Positions 24,131 through 37,700 of a stretch of 61,951 nucleotides of DNA are shown one piece after another (positions within the stretch are counted from its first letter, which is position 1; every line of letters begins with the position of its first letter). The notes beneath the pieces were generated by a model that searched no databases, was not told the DNA's origin, and was given only the letters and a program-made list of their open reading frames with translations. The stretch comes from Nemertoderma westbladi (lineage: Eukaryota; Xenacoelomorpha; Nemertodermatida; Nemertodermatidae), in NCBI GenBank assembly GCA_032718475.1, contig JAUCBJ010004332.1:1-61951 (forward strand), written 5' to 3'. The translations under genes were made by a program, and so were the position numbers.

Positions 24131-26889
24131 ATGAGTGACACACCACATTCGACGAGATACCCCCCTACCGACTATGACTCGTGCGACCCGGACAGATTGA
24201 CAGTAGACGAATCGAGAAGGAGAACCCGAGATTCTACCGATGTCACACCGTGTGCGTCGCCGGTAGCCCGAACGGAAATACCAGAAGCCGCAACGCGTGG
24301 TGACGGCAGAATCAAAGATTTCCTTACAGTCCCGCAGACCAGATCGCGGGAACCGGACATGGTAAGTTCGACTGGAAGCCAGGAGAACGTTATTAGGAGT
24401 ATAGGAGGACACATGGCCCAAATTACTCGAAACTTCGGAGAAGGTTTTTGCGTTTTACGCAAGTTAACCGCCCCGATGTCGAGATACGAGTTCAACACCT
24501 TACAGGTAAAGATAGAAAGTAGGGTACATGCCTCCATAGATAAACTGAAAGGTTTACACAAACTTGCAGAGTTGCGTGGCGACAACTTTACTCAGGTAAA
24601 GATAATAGATAAGTTGGTAAGTGCGAGAGAAAGCCTTATCCAGTTTAAGTCAGTAATAAGATTGGCTCAACAGGAGCAGTTTGATCAACTGCTAGGTGAG
24701 TCAGTTTCGGACGCGTTGTTACAACCCGAAGAGGAAGAAGAACTATACTGCCTGGACGGGAGGTTAGCGACGCTCACCAATTTTCTTCGTAGATGCGGCG
24801 TACCGATCGGAAAACCGGAAGTTGTACCGAGAGGGACGACGGAAGTTCTCACTACGGAAGGCTTGCAAGCCTACCAGCATCCACCACTGGATAGATCATT
24901 CATTAGTGTACGGAGCGACGTTGGCGACGTTAGTAGGACAGCGTCTGTAATTACTCAACAACAACAAGAGGTTGCACGCTGACAACAAGTCGCTGAGGAA
25001 GAAACGCAACAACAATTGGCGCAGATTGCAATGGAAGGAGAAAGACAGCGTAGAGAAGACGAGGCGAGAATTGCGCAACTCAAGGTGCAAGCCGAGTTCA
25101 AAGCATCAGAAATGCGGAGACTGGAGGATGACTTAGCGCGAGAAGCGGCGGCGGCAGCTGACGAGTTAGCACGGAAGAAAGCAGCATCCGACGCACGTGC
25201 TCAGTTGGAGGCACGACAAATGAAGTCACGATTAGCCATTCAGGAAGCGGAGTTAGCAGCACAACAACAAGTAGCGGATCGACGCAAAAGGGAGATGCAA
25301 TTACAGTTCAAATTTAATTGTAGATCGCGCAAGGCAGCAGACGCGCAAGCGGACCTTGAACTCGACGCAAGAGATAAATCTATAAGATCGCAAGCTGGAC
25401 ACGACTTGTCTACCCTGGATCGCATGGAAGCTCAATATTGCGGAATTCAGAAGCGAATCGAGGAAGGAAGTGTGGGAGCGATAGAACAAGGAGAGGAGTT
25501 TGTCGAGGATTACTGCAAACGTTTTCCCCAAGTTATTCCTATGCTCAAACCCACGACTCCGATAAAACCGGTCTTTGTTACGAAACCTAAGGAAATAACA
25601 CCTGTGCACTCGACGCAAGTTAGCAGGTTTGTTGTGACGGAAATACTGCAACCTAGGGCAACTTCATCACCAATTTTAGCACATAATGTATCCAGTCCAC
25701 CTACAGTAAGTCGTAGTCTACTTGTAGGAAGGGAGGAACCTGCGTTTATGTCAATTAAACAGGTAAGTAAGCCATTAGCAGTTAAACCTGTGACGTGCTG
25801 TGCGAACCCAGTTATTTATAGACCAACTACGAAACCCGACTACTTTACTAGACCGTTGACACAATGTTTGACGCAACCTACGACTTCGTGGAAGGCTTGC
25901 GAGCCTACCGAACAACGGAGGAGGACGGATGTGGGTAGTACCCACAGGATCAAACAATGTTTAACGAGACCTACGACTTTGTGGAAGGCTTGTGAGCCTA
26001 CCGAACAACGGAGGACCATAGATTCTGGACCTCGAAAAACGAGACAAAGAATAATACGCCAGACGCAAACTCGCCAACCACCTTATCTGGACAATAGCGA
26101 CTCATCTAGCAACTCGGAGTCGACGGAACGGGAAATATTCCGTACTGGAGCGGCAGCGGCAGCGGATTACAAATGGGAGGAACAATTGACAAACCCCTAT
26201 ATCGACAATCCTCCACGAGAAACACCCCAACAGAAACCCACGTTGCAACCAGTGGAAACGATCAGCGCCAAACAGTTCACCTAGATGACGGACCAACTAG
26301 CTCAACTCGAAAAACGAATTAAAGCGCAACCGGAGTTGGAACAATCTAGACAACATCGACTACCGAGGCGAGACAGGAGACTAGACGGACTCCGACCCAT
26401 CGAGAAGAAGATCCCGTTAATAATTCCTACCGACAAACAACGTGCGGAAGGGAGCGACTGGACAACGCCACCGAACAGGGACGCAGACAGTTGGGTTTCG
26501 TTAGCGAGATTGCGAAATTTGCGGCTAGACACTGATTACCGGCACAGCAACCGCCAAAGTTGTCTGGCAATGCAAAACACTGGCGCACATTGGTAGACTA
26601 CGTAGAGTCCCAGATCGCTAAGTGTGCTTTCACCTCAACGGAGAAGTTTAATTACTTGCTCCTAGTCCTGTCTGGTGAGCCAAAACAATTAGCGGAAACC
26701 TTTATTGGTGTTCCCGATGCCTTTGAGTTGACGTACGACCGTTTGTATTCGATTTACGGCGGTAACGTCGCCATGGCTAAATCCATTATAGAAGACCTCT
26801 GTATAGGAGGTAGCATTTCGAAACCGATCGATCTTCTACAACTTGCGGACGAAATCAAGAACGCTATAGGGACTTTACGGTCCATTTGA
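24131..26889 (+). pseudogene. gag: BEL2 gag
   Basis: The frame opened by the ATG at 24131 runs to 26596 with a TGA at 24980 and a TAG at 26282, then continues in another frame from about 26560 to a TGA at 26887. The N-terminal 280 codons are hydrophilic with no clear domain. Next is a long Gln/Arg/Glu/Ala coiled coil (about 25016-25440). The last part carries gag motifs shared with BEL1, such as KFNYLLLVLSGEPKQLAETF and YSIYGGN. Two neighbouring units of about 93 bp (around 25862-26025) are a tandem duplication, each holding one BEL2 palindrome. It is inactive as it stands. Confidence 0.8.
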
Positions 26890-28679
26890 CAACTCAAATA
26901 CGCTAATGCACCAACAGTTCTCATTCGAATAATCGGTTGACTTCATCATCGACTACGACAAGAATGGCGACACATTGAGTACCAGCGTGAAGAGGCCGGC
27001 GGGCTATTAAAACTCACCGACGTCTATCAACTGATTTTGCGGGAGGCCGATATCGAGACTCGATCGAATTATACTGATCATCATATCGCGGCAGAAGGGA
27101 TAGCTATTTCTGCGCCGACTCGGACAAACCCATTTCCGACAAACGCGAAAGCCGTTACCTACGCCACCCCTACTGAGAATTCTAAAGTTCTGACGCATAT
27201 CGGCACCACGCAGCCACAACAACAGTTGCCGGCGGACTTTGTGGGATGATCATACTGCAAGCGGAACGACAGAAACAATAGCGGAAATAAACTACGTGGA
27301 TGTCGCGCTTTTAAGGAGTTGGGGATCGAAGAAAGGAGACTCCAAATTCGATTGTTAGATTCCTGCTGGAGATGTACAAAGCCAGGACACGTCCAGAAGG
27401 ATTGCCCGAGCGACAACACATGTCCTCAGTGTGGATGTAACCATGACGCGTTGCTTCACACAACTAGTCATACTCCAACCAAACGCTTTCGACGAGAGCA
27501 TCCAGATAAAGCGGCTAGATGCGACGCGCTTTATAAGGAGCATGTGCCACGCAAGATCCGTACGTTTTACACAGACTGTATGGATCAATCGGGATCATCG
27601 GACGAGTACGAGGAGGAAGACGACACTTTCTACGTGCATGCGGGTAAGGAACAGCCATCGGTAACACTCCTCACACAGAACCAATTGAAAGGGTTTAGCG
27701 TGATTCCTATAAAAATTACCGGAACCCGAGGGAGCAAGCGTATATACGCTATCTTAGACTCTGCGTCATCACACAGTTATGTCAACGAACAAGTAGCCGA
27801 CGTGGTTACGGACATGAGTCAAGGTAAGACTGCTCAGGATATTATAAGCAGCATGCATGGTAAAAGAGTGATCCCTGTGACAAGAGTAAAACTAACCTTA
27901 GACACTCTTCTTTCCAAAGCGGAACACAGCAAGGAGGAGCGCTCATTACTTCCGGTAAGAAATTTAACCTTTACAGCTACGAAGGACTTTAGTAACTTGC
28001 TCGGCCCTGTGCCAGAGCAATCACCGGAAGATCGTAAGTATTTCCAACACCTTGGAATACCGGAATGTCCTGTTAATTATTGTTCCGTTCCATTACAATG
28101 TTAATTGGGACAGACCAGTTTAACTTACATCAGGTATGGGAGACACGCCCATCTGTTATTACAGCGGGCAACCCCTACGCATGTAGAACTCCCATAGGTT
28201 GGTATACTAGAGCACCAATACGTTCACTGGAGGTAAGTGACCAGGAGGACAACGTTTTGAGTACGTGTAGTTTATTGACTACTACGATAGATAATTCTCC
28301 TTCACACTCCTGTGGTCCAATTGTACAGACGGCACTATGACAGACTTGCGTCACTAACGCAGACGCCACCGTTACTGACGTAACTGATCTGGATACGACC
28401 ACACGGACCTCTGACTTACAACTACTTGCAGTAGACCAGGTTGTATTGACTACTGAAGACCAATGGGTTGATGCTGTGGATGACTTGATGAACGAGGATT
28501 TTGGAAGGCTTGCAAGCCTACCGAAAAATCCGAAAGTCATTGACCCCACCCACTAAGCTTCGACACCGGTCGTTGATCTTGGAAGGCTTGCAAGCCTACC
28601 GACAGATCAAGAAGTTGTCAAACCGCCGCACGACGATTCGACGCCAACTAGTGACACCGGAAGGCTTGTGAGCCTACCA
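26890..28679 (+). pseudogene. BEL2 gag-pol junction: zinc knuckle and A17-type protease
   Basis: After a decayed linker (26890-27318) the frame at 27319-28104 encodes a CCHC knuckle (CWRCTKPGHVQKDC) with a following Cys/His pair. It then encodes an aspartic protease region with IYAILDSASSHSYV, where the usual DSG/DTG reads DSA. The next frame (28080-28340) has VWETRPSVI and RTPIGWYTRAP, typical of the distal A17 region in BEL polyproteins. TGA at 28339 and a frameshift break it. Three BEL2 palindromes lie at 28503, 28581 and 28659. The stretch ends at the LINE insertion. Confidence 0.75.
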
Positions 28680-29770
28680 TTATATGGGATTCCTGATGAA
28701 ATTATTGCAGCAATCAGATCAGTATACGATGGTTCGACAACATTTGTGTCTACTGTTGACGGTGACACAGAACCATTTGAAGTGTTATGGGGCGTCCTCC
28801 AAGGAGACACACTTGCACCATTCTTGTTCATTATTGTGGTTGACTATGTTCTACGCATGTCCTTAGATCATCATAATGATGATGGGGTGATGATAACTCC
28901 ACCTACTGGCTCCAGAAGTCGAGGAAATCCTGCCAAGTACCTAACTGATCTAGACTTTGCTGATGACTTAGGAGTACTCTCAGAATCATTAGAGGGAGCC
29001 CAGCGGCTCCTCAGCTCATTAGAACATGCTGCTTCTAGTGTTGGTCTTTTTATTAACTCCAGAAAGACCAAAATTCTGACAGTTAACTTTGAAAGTCCTC
29101 AGCAAGTCTCTGATCGGATGAGCATAAGCTCAAAGGATGGTATGCTTGAGCATGTGGACGACTTCTGTTACCTGGGATCATGGATCCGGAAGTCAGGTGA
29201 GGACCTTCGAATACGTAAGGGAAAGGCATGGGCAGCCTTGAATAGGCTTTCCAGGATTTGGAAGTCACCTAGAATTAATCGGAAACTTAAGGTCCGATTA
29301 TTTAGAGCAGCAGTAGTTCCAGTACTCCTCTACGGGAGTCCATGCTGGGCTCTAACTGTTGAGGACACCAAATCTCTGGATGGCACATTCACAAGAATGC
29401 TACGCCGGGTACATTGTGTCAAGTACAATGCACACATCTCCAACCAGACACTATATAACATTGGAGGTGTCTCATTGGTTCCCCCAAGCTTGACACTAGA
29501 ACAAAATCGCCTCCGCTTTGCAGGACATTGCTTTCGCCGTGAGGACCAGCCAGTGCATAATCTTGTACTTTGGCAGCCTCATGGAGTGAATAAGCATGGT
29601 GGACAGCCCATGACTTTCTTGAGACGCATCTTAAAGGACACTGGCCTTAAAGATGCGGATGATCTAGCAAATGTCATGGGTGATAGGGAGTTGTGGCGGC
29701 GCAATTTTGTTGACAAGCCGGCACAGCATTCTTAAAAATGCAGCTGCAATGCAGCATGCCGATCCTAGTA
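28680..29770 (+). mobile_element. 5'-truncated RTE-like LINE inside BEL2
   Basis: An ORF (28668-29735) encodes the C-terminal half of a non-LTR reverse transcriptase. It has LQGDTLAPFLFIIVVDYVLR, DLDFADDLGV (the FADD catalytic box), LFINSRKTKIL, the thumb region with FCYLGSWI, and the distal LRFAGHCFRR and LVLWQP motifs seen in RTE-type elements. It is flanked by a perfect 10-bp repeat, GAGCCTACCA, at 28670-28679 and 29771-29780. The 5' half is absent, as is usual for target-primed insertions, and there is no poly-A tail. The ORF is uninterrupted, so the insertion is younger than BEL2. The duplicated target is the right arm of a BEL2 palindrome. Confidence 0.9.
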
Positions 29771-29786
29771 GAGCCTACCAGACACA

Positions 29787-32660
29787 TTGACACTAGCCAC
29801 CGCAGCGGACGAAGATGTGGACGAGGACCATGGCGCAGTGCAAGCAGCGCTTGACCGACTGCTGACTGAACGGACCATTCAATGGTTGGAGCAGGACTCA
29901 GCAGAACCCGGTAGTTACGAGACCGCTATGTCAGAACAGGAAAAACGGTCATTAAATATTATGAGAGATACCATTCGCCAGACCGCGAATGGCCACTATG
30001 AGGTTGGTATGTTGTGGCGCAATGGACAACCTAAGCTTGTTAACAATTACCCGCTTGCTTTGAGGCGACTCAAATCAATAAGGCAGCAATTGTTGCGAGA
30101 CGAGACGGCCCATATGCAATACAATGCGCAACTTCAGACGTATCTCCAAAAGGGATACGCCATTAGGATGTTAAATCCCGAGGTAACCACAGATCAGACA
30201 TATTACCTGCCACATCATTTTGTTTGACACCCGGAAAAACCTGGCAAGGTGCGTGTAGTCAACGACTGCGCCGCGCTTTACCAAGGGATGTCTATGAACA
30301 GCAAACTTATGGACGGGCCGAATATGAATAATTACCTCATGGGAGTCCTAATGCGTTTTAGACAATGCAAAGTGGCTTTCACCTATGACATAGAGGCCAT
30401 GTTTCACCAGGTTAAGGCTTTGGAGCGGGACAGGGACAGCTTGAGGTTTCTTTGGTATCCGGACGGAAACTTAGAACTTCCGCCAGAAACTTACCAAATG
30501 CAGGTAAGAGTCTTTGGAGCCAGGGACAGCCCCAACTGCACCATGTATGCCTTAAAGCAGACCGCATTAGACAGTCGAGACCAATTTGACCCAGAAGTAG
30601 TTTGGACAGTGGAACGAGATTTCTACGTGGATGACGGCCTCAAGAGTTGTGACACTTTGGAGCGCGCTACAACCGTAGCACACCAACTCCAGGATTGTCT
30701 CGCTGAGGGCGGATTTTACATGACTAAATTCGCTTCCAACCAACCCGAACTGGTGAACTCATTTGACCCGACTGATCGCAGTGGAGGTGACTTAGACTTA
30801 GACCTAGAACCTCTGCCGACGACCAAAGTATTAGGACTTAGTTGGGACCCTAACACCAACAATTTTAGGGTACGTGTAAGGTCCAACAACCAGACTAGAC
30901 CTCTCACTAAGAGGACTTGCTTATCGACCATGAGTCAATTGTATGACCCATTGTGTTTCATTAGTCCAGTGATCCTACATGCTAGGATCATACTCCGCAG
31001 CATTTGGCAAGCCGGACTGGAATGGGATGATCCCATCCCAAAAAAGTTAGCTGAGCAATGGAGGGACTGGGAAGCCCAACTGACGTTCCTACAAGACTAT
31101 ACCATACCGAGGGTATACTTTCCTTTGCAGACCACCTTTCCTGCCGATTTAGAGCTTCACAGCTTTAGTGACGCTAGCAAGGATGGATTGGGGGTTACCT
31201 TATACCTTAGACGGCAAGTGACATCGGACAGCTACGAAGTGTCTCTCGTTACTTCAAGAGCTAGAACAATGCCATTGAAGTATATGACTGTACCTCGTGG
31301 AGAGCTGCAAGCCGGGACAATATCTACCGATATTGTCAGTCTAGTTCAACGCAAGCTGGAGGCTAACTTGAAGGTCACATATTGGACGGATGCGACGTTG
31401 GTACTTTGGTACATAAACAACGAAGCATTTGAGTTCAAGACTTTCATAGCCAACAGACGGGCTGAAATATTAGACCGGTTGCTCAAACAAGATTGGCGTC
31501 ACTGTCCAGGGAAGCTGAACCCAGCCGACATCGCGTCACGGGGGATGCAACCGCTTGACTTTTATAAACCGGACAATAAATCCTTTTGGTTTAGAGGACC
31601 CGATTTCCTACAGCGACCATCAGACAAATGGCCACCGTTATTCGACGCAACAACCAACACCATACCAGAGGGTGCCGAGATAAAAATCAACAAGGTTGTC
31701 AAATCTAAAGCGAAAGCCAACGCCAAGGTCAAGAGGAAACAGGGACAGACGAAATCTGATGACCTGGATGCCAGACCTGACATTATGCCAGACGTCTCAC
31801 CAGACTCTCGTCCAGACGCTTGTACAAATCTTTCGCCGGATGTTCCGCGGGAGATTTCACCAGACGTTTCGCCAGATTGTTCACCAGATTACTCGCCAGA
31901 TTATTCACCAGAAGCGACACCAGATTGTTCTCCGGATTGTTCGCCAGATTGTTTTATGGAACTCTTGACAGAATGTCTGCCGGACGTCTCACCAGACTTT
32001 CCACCAGACATCTCGACAGACTGTCCACCAGACTTTGGACCAAACTTTCTGACAGAAGTTACGCCAGACTTTCTTTGGGACCAACAACAAGACATTTTGC
32101 TGGATGTTCCGCGCTATGTCTCACCAGACGTTTCACCAGACTGTTCACCGGACGCTTCACCAGACTGTCTACTAGACACTCAACTAGAAGACCCATTGGA
32201 GCGGACATTTAGAAACTTACCAAATTTGACTTCTTTGGACGACAGAGGTGTGGCCACAGCGATCACACTCCGCTCAAAGAAAGTACTTGACTTACCACCT
32301 ACAGGTAAACGTGTGACTAAGGTTAGGAAGCTCACAGGCTCACAGGAACACACAAATACTGTAGAGTTGAAACCGTTACTGCCAGTCGACACATTAGGTG
32401 CGGACGGTAAAGGTAAAACCGTAGAAATTGACATACTTGGGGACTCAGACAAACCTACCGGAAGGCCCGTGGGCCTACCAAGTCCAGACAAGTATCCACA
32501 CTACGACTATACTTTACCTGATGACGTCACTAACACTTACGTTGACTGGATAGTAAACCTAACTAGATCATGGACTGACGCGTGCCGCAAGTTAGCATGG
32601 CTCAAACGTTTGAGACAATATGCCAGAGGCAAACGCGACTTTCCTAGAAGACTTACCTAA
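29787..32660 (+). pseudogene. pol: BEL2 reverse transcriptase and RNase H, with SPD-repeat linker
   Basis: A single frame of 957 codons is broken only by a TGA at 30225. It encodes the RT with TYDIEAMFHQV, DSLRFLWYPDG and the intact catalytic YVDD in DFYVDDGLKS, then RNase H from LELHSFSDAS through VPRGELQAG and YWTDATLVLWYINNE. After the ASRGMQPL segment, where BEL/Pao proteins normally pass into the integrase finger, there is an added hydrophilic region of more than 350 residues. This contains a proline-aspartate repeat (see its own entry). The RT and RNase H catalytic residues are all present; the loss of function comes from the stop and from defects elsewhere. Confidence 0.92.
31765..32190 (+). 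repeat. 12-bp coding minisatellite (SPD repeat) in BEL2 pol
   Basis: About 35 imperfect units of the type CCAGACTGTTCA encode tetrapeptides SPDC/SPDY/SPDV. The block lies between RNase H and integrase. Other forward frames are also open over much of it because the period is a multiple of three. BEL1 has no such block at the same place. Confidence 0.85.
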
Positions 32661-34046
32661 GGGAAGTTGGTCATTGTGAAGTTTATATTGTTAGACATTA
32701 TCAATTGCGATATTTCGCACGAGAATTCACAGCGATCAACCAAGGTAAACAGATCAAGTCTTCACCGATTTTGAGTTGGAGTCCGATTATTTACCGGGGC
32801 TTACTTTGTCACAAGTCCAGACTCCAAAACATCGACTTTGCACTTGACTTTAGGTATCCTATCATCATAAGGCAACACCATGAATTACAGGGAGCTATGA
32901 TACTGGACGCACATGTACAACTCAAACACGCGGGTAGACATCACTGTCTATCACACTTATGATCGAGGTTTGTACTGATTAGACCTAGCAAGGCACTGAG
33001 TTCGGTGACACGGAACTGTATGATTTGTAAGAAGGTGCACGCGAGGATAGGACACCAAGAAATGAGTGAACTTCCACTAGCTAGATTACAGGCGTTTAGA
33101 CCCCCTTTCACTGAGACAGGGATAGACAGTTTTGGACCCATAATCGCGAAACGCCGAAGGGTCCAGGTAAAACGTTGGGGAATGATCTTCACTTGCATGG
33201 CCAGCAGAGCTGTCCATATAGAGCGTGTGACAGATTTAACCACCAATGCCTTTATCCTAGCCTTACAGCGATTTATCGCTAGACGTGGATTGGTCAAATC
33301 CATTTACTGCGACCAAGGGACAAACTTTGTGGGTGCATGGAACAAAACAACCAGAGCTTTGAGAAAATTGGACCAAAACCAGATTTCCGAGGAACTACGT
33401 CCTCACCGAATTGTTTGGTATTTTAATACTCCAGACAGTCCGTGGAGAGGCGGCATTTGGGAAAAGCTGATTGGCTCAATTAAGACAGCTATGGCTAAAG
33501 TAATACCGACGCAACACATATTGACAGACAACCAACTGACGACGCTGTTAATAGAAACCAAAGCAATTTTGAACACACGACCGATTGCTTTGATCCTAGA
33601 CAATAACGACGCACAGTTTGCCTTGACACCAGCGCACCTGCTTTATGCAGGCGCCAACGACATTGTTGCCCATTTTGGTACCCGTTAATAGCGACAGATA
33701 CGGCAACAAAACTTGGAAAATCACTCAATTGATTGCAAATAAATTCTGGGAAATATGGCAGAAATATTATTTGCCCTCTATTTCGACCAGAACCTCTTGG
33801 TATTTAAATACCCGATGTTTGAAACGTGGTGACCATGTTTTATTGACTGAAGCCAATCTGAAAAGACGGTTTTGGCTGACCGGAGCCATTTTGACCACGC
33901 ACCCTACATCTGGTGTAGTGAGAACAGTTACTGTAAGGACTATCCGCGGTCGTACCATAGACAGACCAGTACAACGTCTCGTGCTCCTTGAGGAGACTAG
34001 AAACGAGACAGGAGACTACGAATCTCCACCCAATATTAGTAAATAG
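32661..34046 (+). pseudogene. BEL2 integrase
   Basis: The integrase is split into three frames: 32705-32962 (HHCC finger start, HVQLKHAGRHH, ending at a TGA at 32960), 33005-33688 (NCMICKK finger and catalytic core), and 33645-34046 (C-terminal domain with LKRGDHVLLTEANLKRRFW). The core keeps the acidic triad in IDSFGP, YCDQGTNFVG and GGIWEKLI, and the BEL/Pao signature FTCMASRAVHIE. One frameshift lies near 33660. It inserts cDNA into host DNA; the 5-bp duplications seen here fit this enzyme. It ends 735 bp before the accessory gene. Confidence 0.9.
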
Positions 34047-34781
34047 AGATGTGGGACCCTTGTTGGCCACCACATAGACCTACCGTATTTAGTAATTTAG
34101 CATTTTGTATTACTGTACGTGCATTTGTAATCCTCTTCACTGTAGTTAGAGACAGCGGTGGAATTCCATTGTCTTTATATGTGAACATGGAGGGTAGTAC
34201 CCTTATGTATCACATAGGAGCGGGATTGTGTGTACAGTAGGAATGGAATTCCACTTGGAACCCACAAGTGAGACAATTTTTCAAAAATTATTAGACAAAT
34301 CCATTTAGTTGGATTTAAATTTAAGAAAAATGATTCTCCAGTGAATGTGAATTCTAGAATACAGCTAGATAAGAAATAAAATTGGGGAGGACAAGAGCGG
34401 ATGGAAGTCTTGCGAGCCTACCGATAAATTTTTTTTGGAAAAGAAAATCGGCCTTGTTCTACGTAGTCATGTCTACTATTATTTAGACCGAATTAACTCT
34501 CGACTGCATTATTTTCTTTGGGAATGTAGTTTGGGAAATTAAAAGGTGAGTATTTTACACTCGTGGCTAGTTTACCCGGAATTCGTTTTTTATCGGCACA
34601 TTTTTTTGGATTAGGAGCCACTGCAAAATCACGCGAGCCCAAAGTCATTAGGCAAATGGGTTGGGGTTTTAGAGCAAAGTTGAGCCAAAAGCCAACAAAC
34701 TCTAAGTCACCTCACATCTAACCTCTATTTTGTGCTTCATCTAGTAGAAACGTAACGATATGTAATCATATATAAGCGTAT
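34047..34781 (+). other. BEL2 spacer between integrase and the exonuclease gene
   Basis: This stretch is AT-rich with no gene. It contains one degenerate BEL2 palindrome (34403-34422). A pyrimidine-rich stretch ending CTTCATCTAG (to 34744), 37 bp before the next gene's ATG, would serve as a splice acceptor. Confidence 0.5.
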
Positions 34782-37700
34782 ATGATGGCGGAGAATATTT
34801 ATAAGGAGTTACGTCAAGGGTTTACACAGGAACAAGAGCACCAGGCGCCATTTAATCGTCATGGAGCTAAAAACTTTAGTGTGTTTGGAGTAGAGAGTAT
34901 GGCTAGGAGTACAGCCAAGCTCGCTAAATCCAAGGCGGACCCGAATGTTACGCGGCAGCGATTGGACGCTTATAACAAAAGAACGGAGGAATTATGCACG
35001 GAGTTCAATGCGTTATATCCTTACAATGCGTTATGCGACGCTAGTGACATTTGCGAGGATCCAGACACCGAAATACGCCGATTATATCATATGCTGCAAT
35101 ATTTGACGGTAAACGAACCCTTACCTGCAGCCAGAGACAAATTCGAAGGAATGCATCTTTATAGACGCGCTCAAGGAGCGGATCCAGAGACAAAGGACGT
35201 GTTCTCCATATACAAACTGTTTTATAAATGTGGAGCATGTATGCGCGAGCAAGACAACGCGATTCCTATGCGGTTGAACTCGGAGAACCCCGATCGATGT
35301 TAGCGCGATGCTCATACCACCAAAGTCTACGTTACCAAGAAGGCGGATACCCTTTGACGAATCCATATCATTCATTTAAGATGAGTGGACTGAACGCGGG
35401 TGAGATCGTTATTTACAAACCCAAATTAGTCGAACCAGACGTCTACAGTATGGTAGTGGATGAGTCTATTAAGTCGACACAAGAGAAACTGGAAGCTTTG
35501 AGCCTCTACAGGGCATACAAGGCGTACGAGAAAGGCAAGATCGAGGAGTTTGGCGGAAGGCTCGCAAGCCTACCATTCTATTGGATATCCCACAATCAAA
35601 CCGAACCTAAGGAGATGACACCCGAGCTCTTCGATAGTATCACCTTTGCTCAGCGTTTGTCGCAGAGACTACAGATACCTCATGTCGATATGACGCGAGA
35701 ACCTCAACCCCATTCTGCTGGAACGATAGTACCGGTTGCAAGGCCAACTAGTTTTCCTATTAGTATACCGACCCGGAAGGAGACAACTTACAAGATTCCT
35801 ATAGTTGAACACCCAGAGATCATTTCAAACCTGGATTTCCTCCCATCGGTTACCTATGGTGATGTGTTCGAGTCAGCCGAGTTGCGTAGAACAATAGTTC
35901 AGAAAATCGTACGCAATGTGCCTCCACACATTACGGACTTTGAGGAAGTGGATCGCGCGGGGACGGATATCGCACCTTGTATCTTGCGAGGATATCTAAC
36001 TAAAACAATTTGATTATGGATTGGAGTCGGAACGTTTGAGACCGACACCGATATCGCGACCAATTGGACTGGAAAACCTATTAGTTTCGATGATGAAAAG
36101 TCGATTAGGAGAATTTGGAACCTACCGACGATTTACTCGACAATTGGGACGTGACTAGCCGATCTCTGAAGGAGAATGGTTATATGTTTCACGATAATGA
36201 AGGAGGAAGCCACCAGCAAAGCCTCACTTTGAAGACTATACAGATTAGAGCACCAGATGGCGTGTTACATGTCTTCAGCCGACAAAGAAGCGATAGAAAG
36301 ATGCCTATGCCGGAAGGAACGATGCAAAGACACGCGATGATAAAACGGATAGTTAAATCCATGGACCTGGCTTGTAGCATAGAAGCTAGGATGTTGCCAA
36401 AGGCTGTGCGAGACGTTGTGCTGGATAAAAGCATCGTCAAGATCGGATCCGGTGTACGGGATGACCTTATTAGCAACTTTGCAGGGATGCCCATGGAAGA
36501 GGACCGATTGCCTACGCCATACGTGGATACTAGACCATTGTTGCTTTGGGCTATCGAGCAAGGATACTTTAGAGAGTATAACACGCAAAAACTGGGACGG
36601 GTTATATCTCATATCTAATGTTCAGTTGGGATTATAAGGAGAGTAAGAGGAGCAAATACACGGATGTATACGGAGAGGGAGACACCCCCAACGTAAACGA
36701 GTTCGAGTCACAGCTAAAGTAGCGAGGTTGCGTGTACTGGGCGATTACATCACCTCCCCGAATAATCTTACAATACTACTTGGCGATAGAATCTTCAGTC
36801 AACGTCTGCTTCATCGCTGATGTTGTGTCTAGGACTCTAAAGCAACATCCGTTATGTCTCGGTGAAGGACATACCTTTTACGACAGAGGAAGAACGCATA
36901 CTGATGTATTCCAACGATTTCTCCAACCCTTTTATAACACCGATGCGCACTGTAAAGTTTTCACGCGAGCAGGACTTAGCATTTTCAGGGACGTCTATCT
37001 CACTCACGCGGGAAGTCTAGTCAACAGACCATCGATGTTAATGTTAGTACCCTATGAGGGGGAACGCCACGCGGAATTCAAAGGCCCGGAAGGATCCTGG
37101 AAGGCTCGCAAGCCTACTGCCCATCACGACGATGTGGATCCGACCGAGTTGGCGATAATAGACAAACCATTGCGGCAACTCATAGAAATAGAGGAGAACC
37201 TTCCGAGGAAGATGCAAACTGAGATACGCGAGTTGGAGAAAAGCGATGCCATGGTTTGTGTACAACCCACGGAGACGAACATACCAACTGACCCGACTGA
37301 TGAGAATTATCATGTGGACGGTAGCGCTCGCCCCATCGGAGATCTTATCTATGAGCGAGTTTGGTACCCTGCCAACACTATTTGTGGCAGATGCGGGGCA
37401 ACTGGCCACCATGCAAAGAAATGCGGAGCGAAACACATATCTCTACCGGACTTAGTATGCAACTGGTGCGGGGATCAGCGTTCGCATACTTTCTACACTT
37501 GCTGGCGTTTCGTGGCGCAGTGCACATATTGTAATATTAAAGGCCATAGGGCGTCCGAATGTCAACTTAGAGACGTTCCCTATGAGCATATGTCAGTTAA
37601 AATCGTTCGACAGCGATTCGACCATTGGGAGAATCTAGCAGACGAGCATGTATCAACGCAGCAACGCCGTTTCCCTATGAGAGCACATTTAGGATTTTGG

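Noticed and set aside
31696-32212. Overlapping Arg/Leu-rich plus-strand ORFs
   Set aside because: Alternative frames of the 12-bp SPD repeat, open only because the period is a multiple of three.
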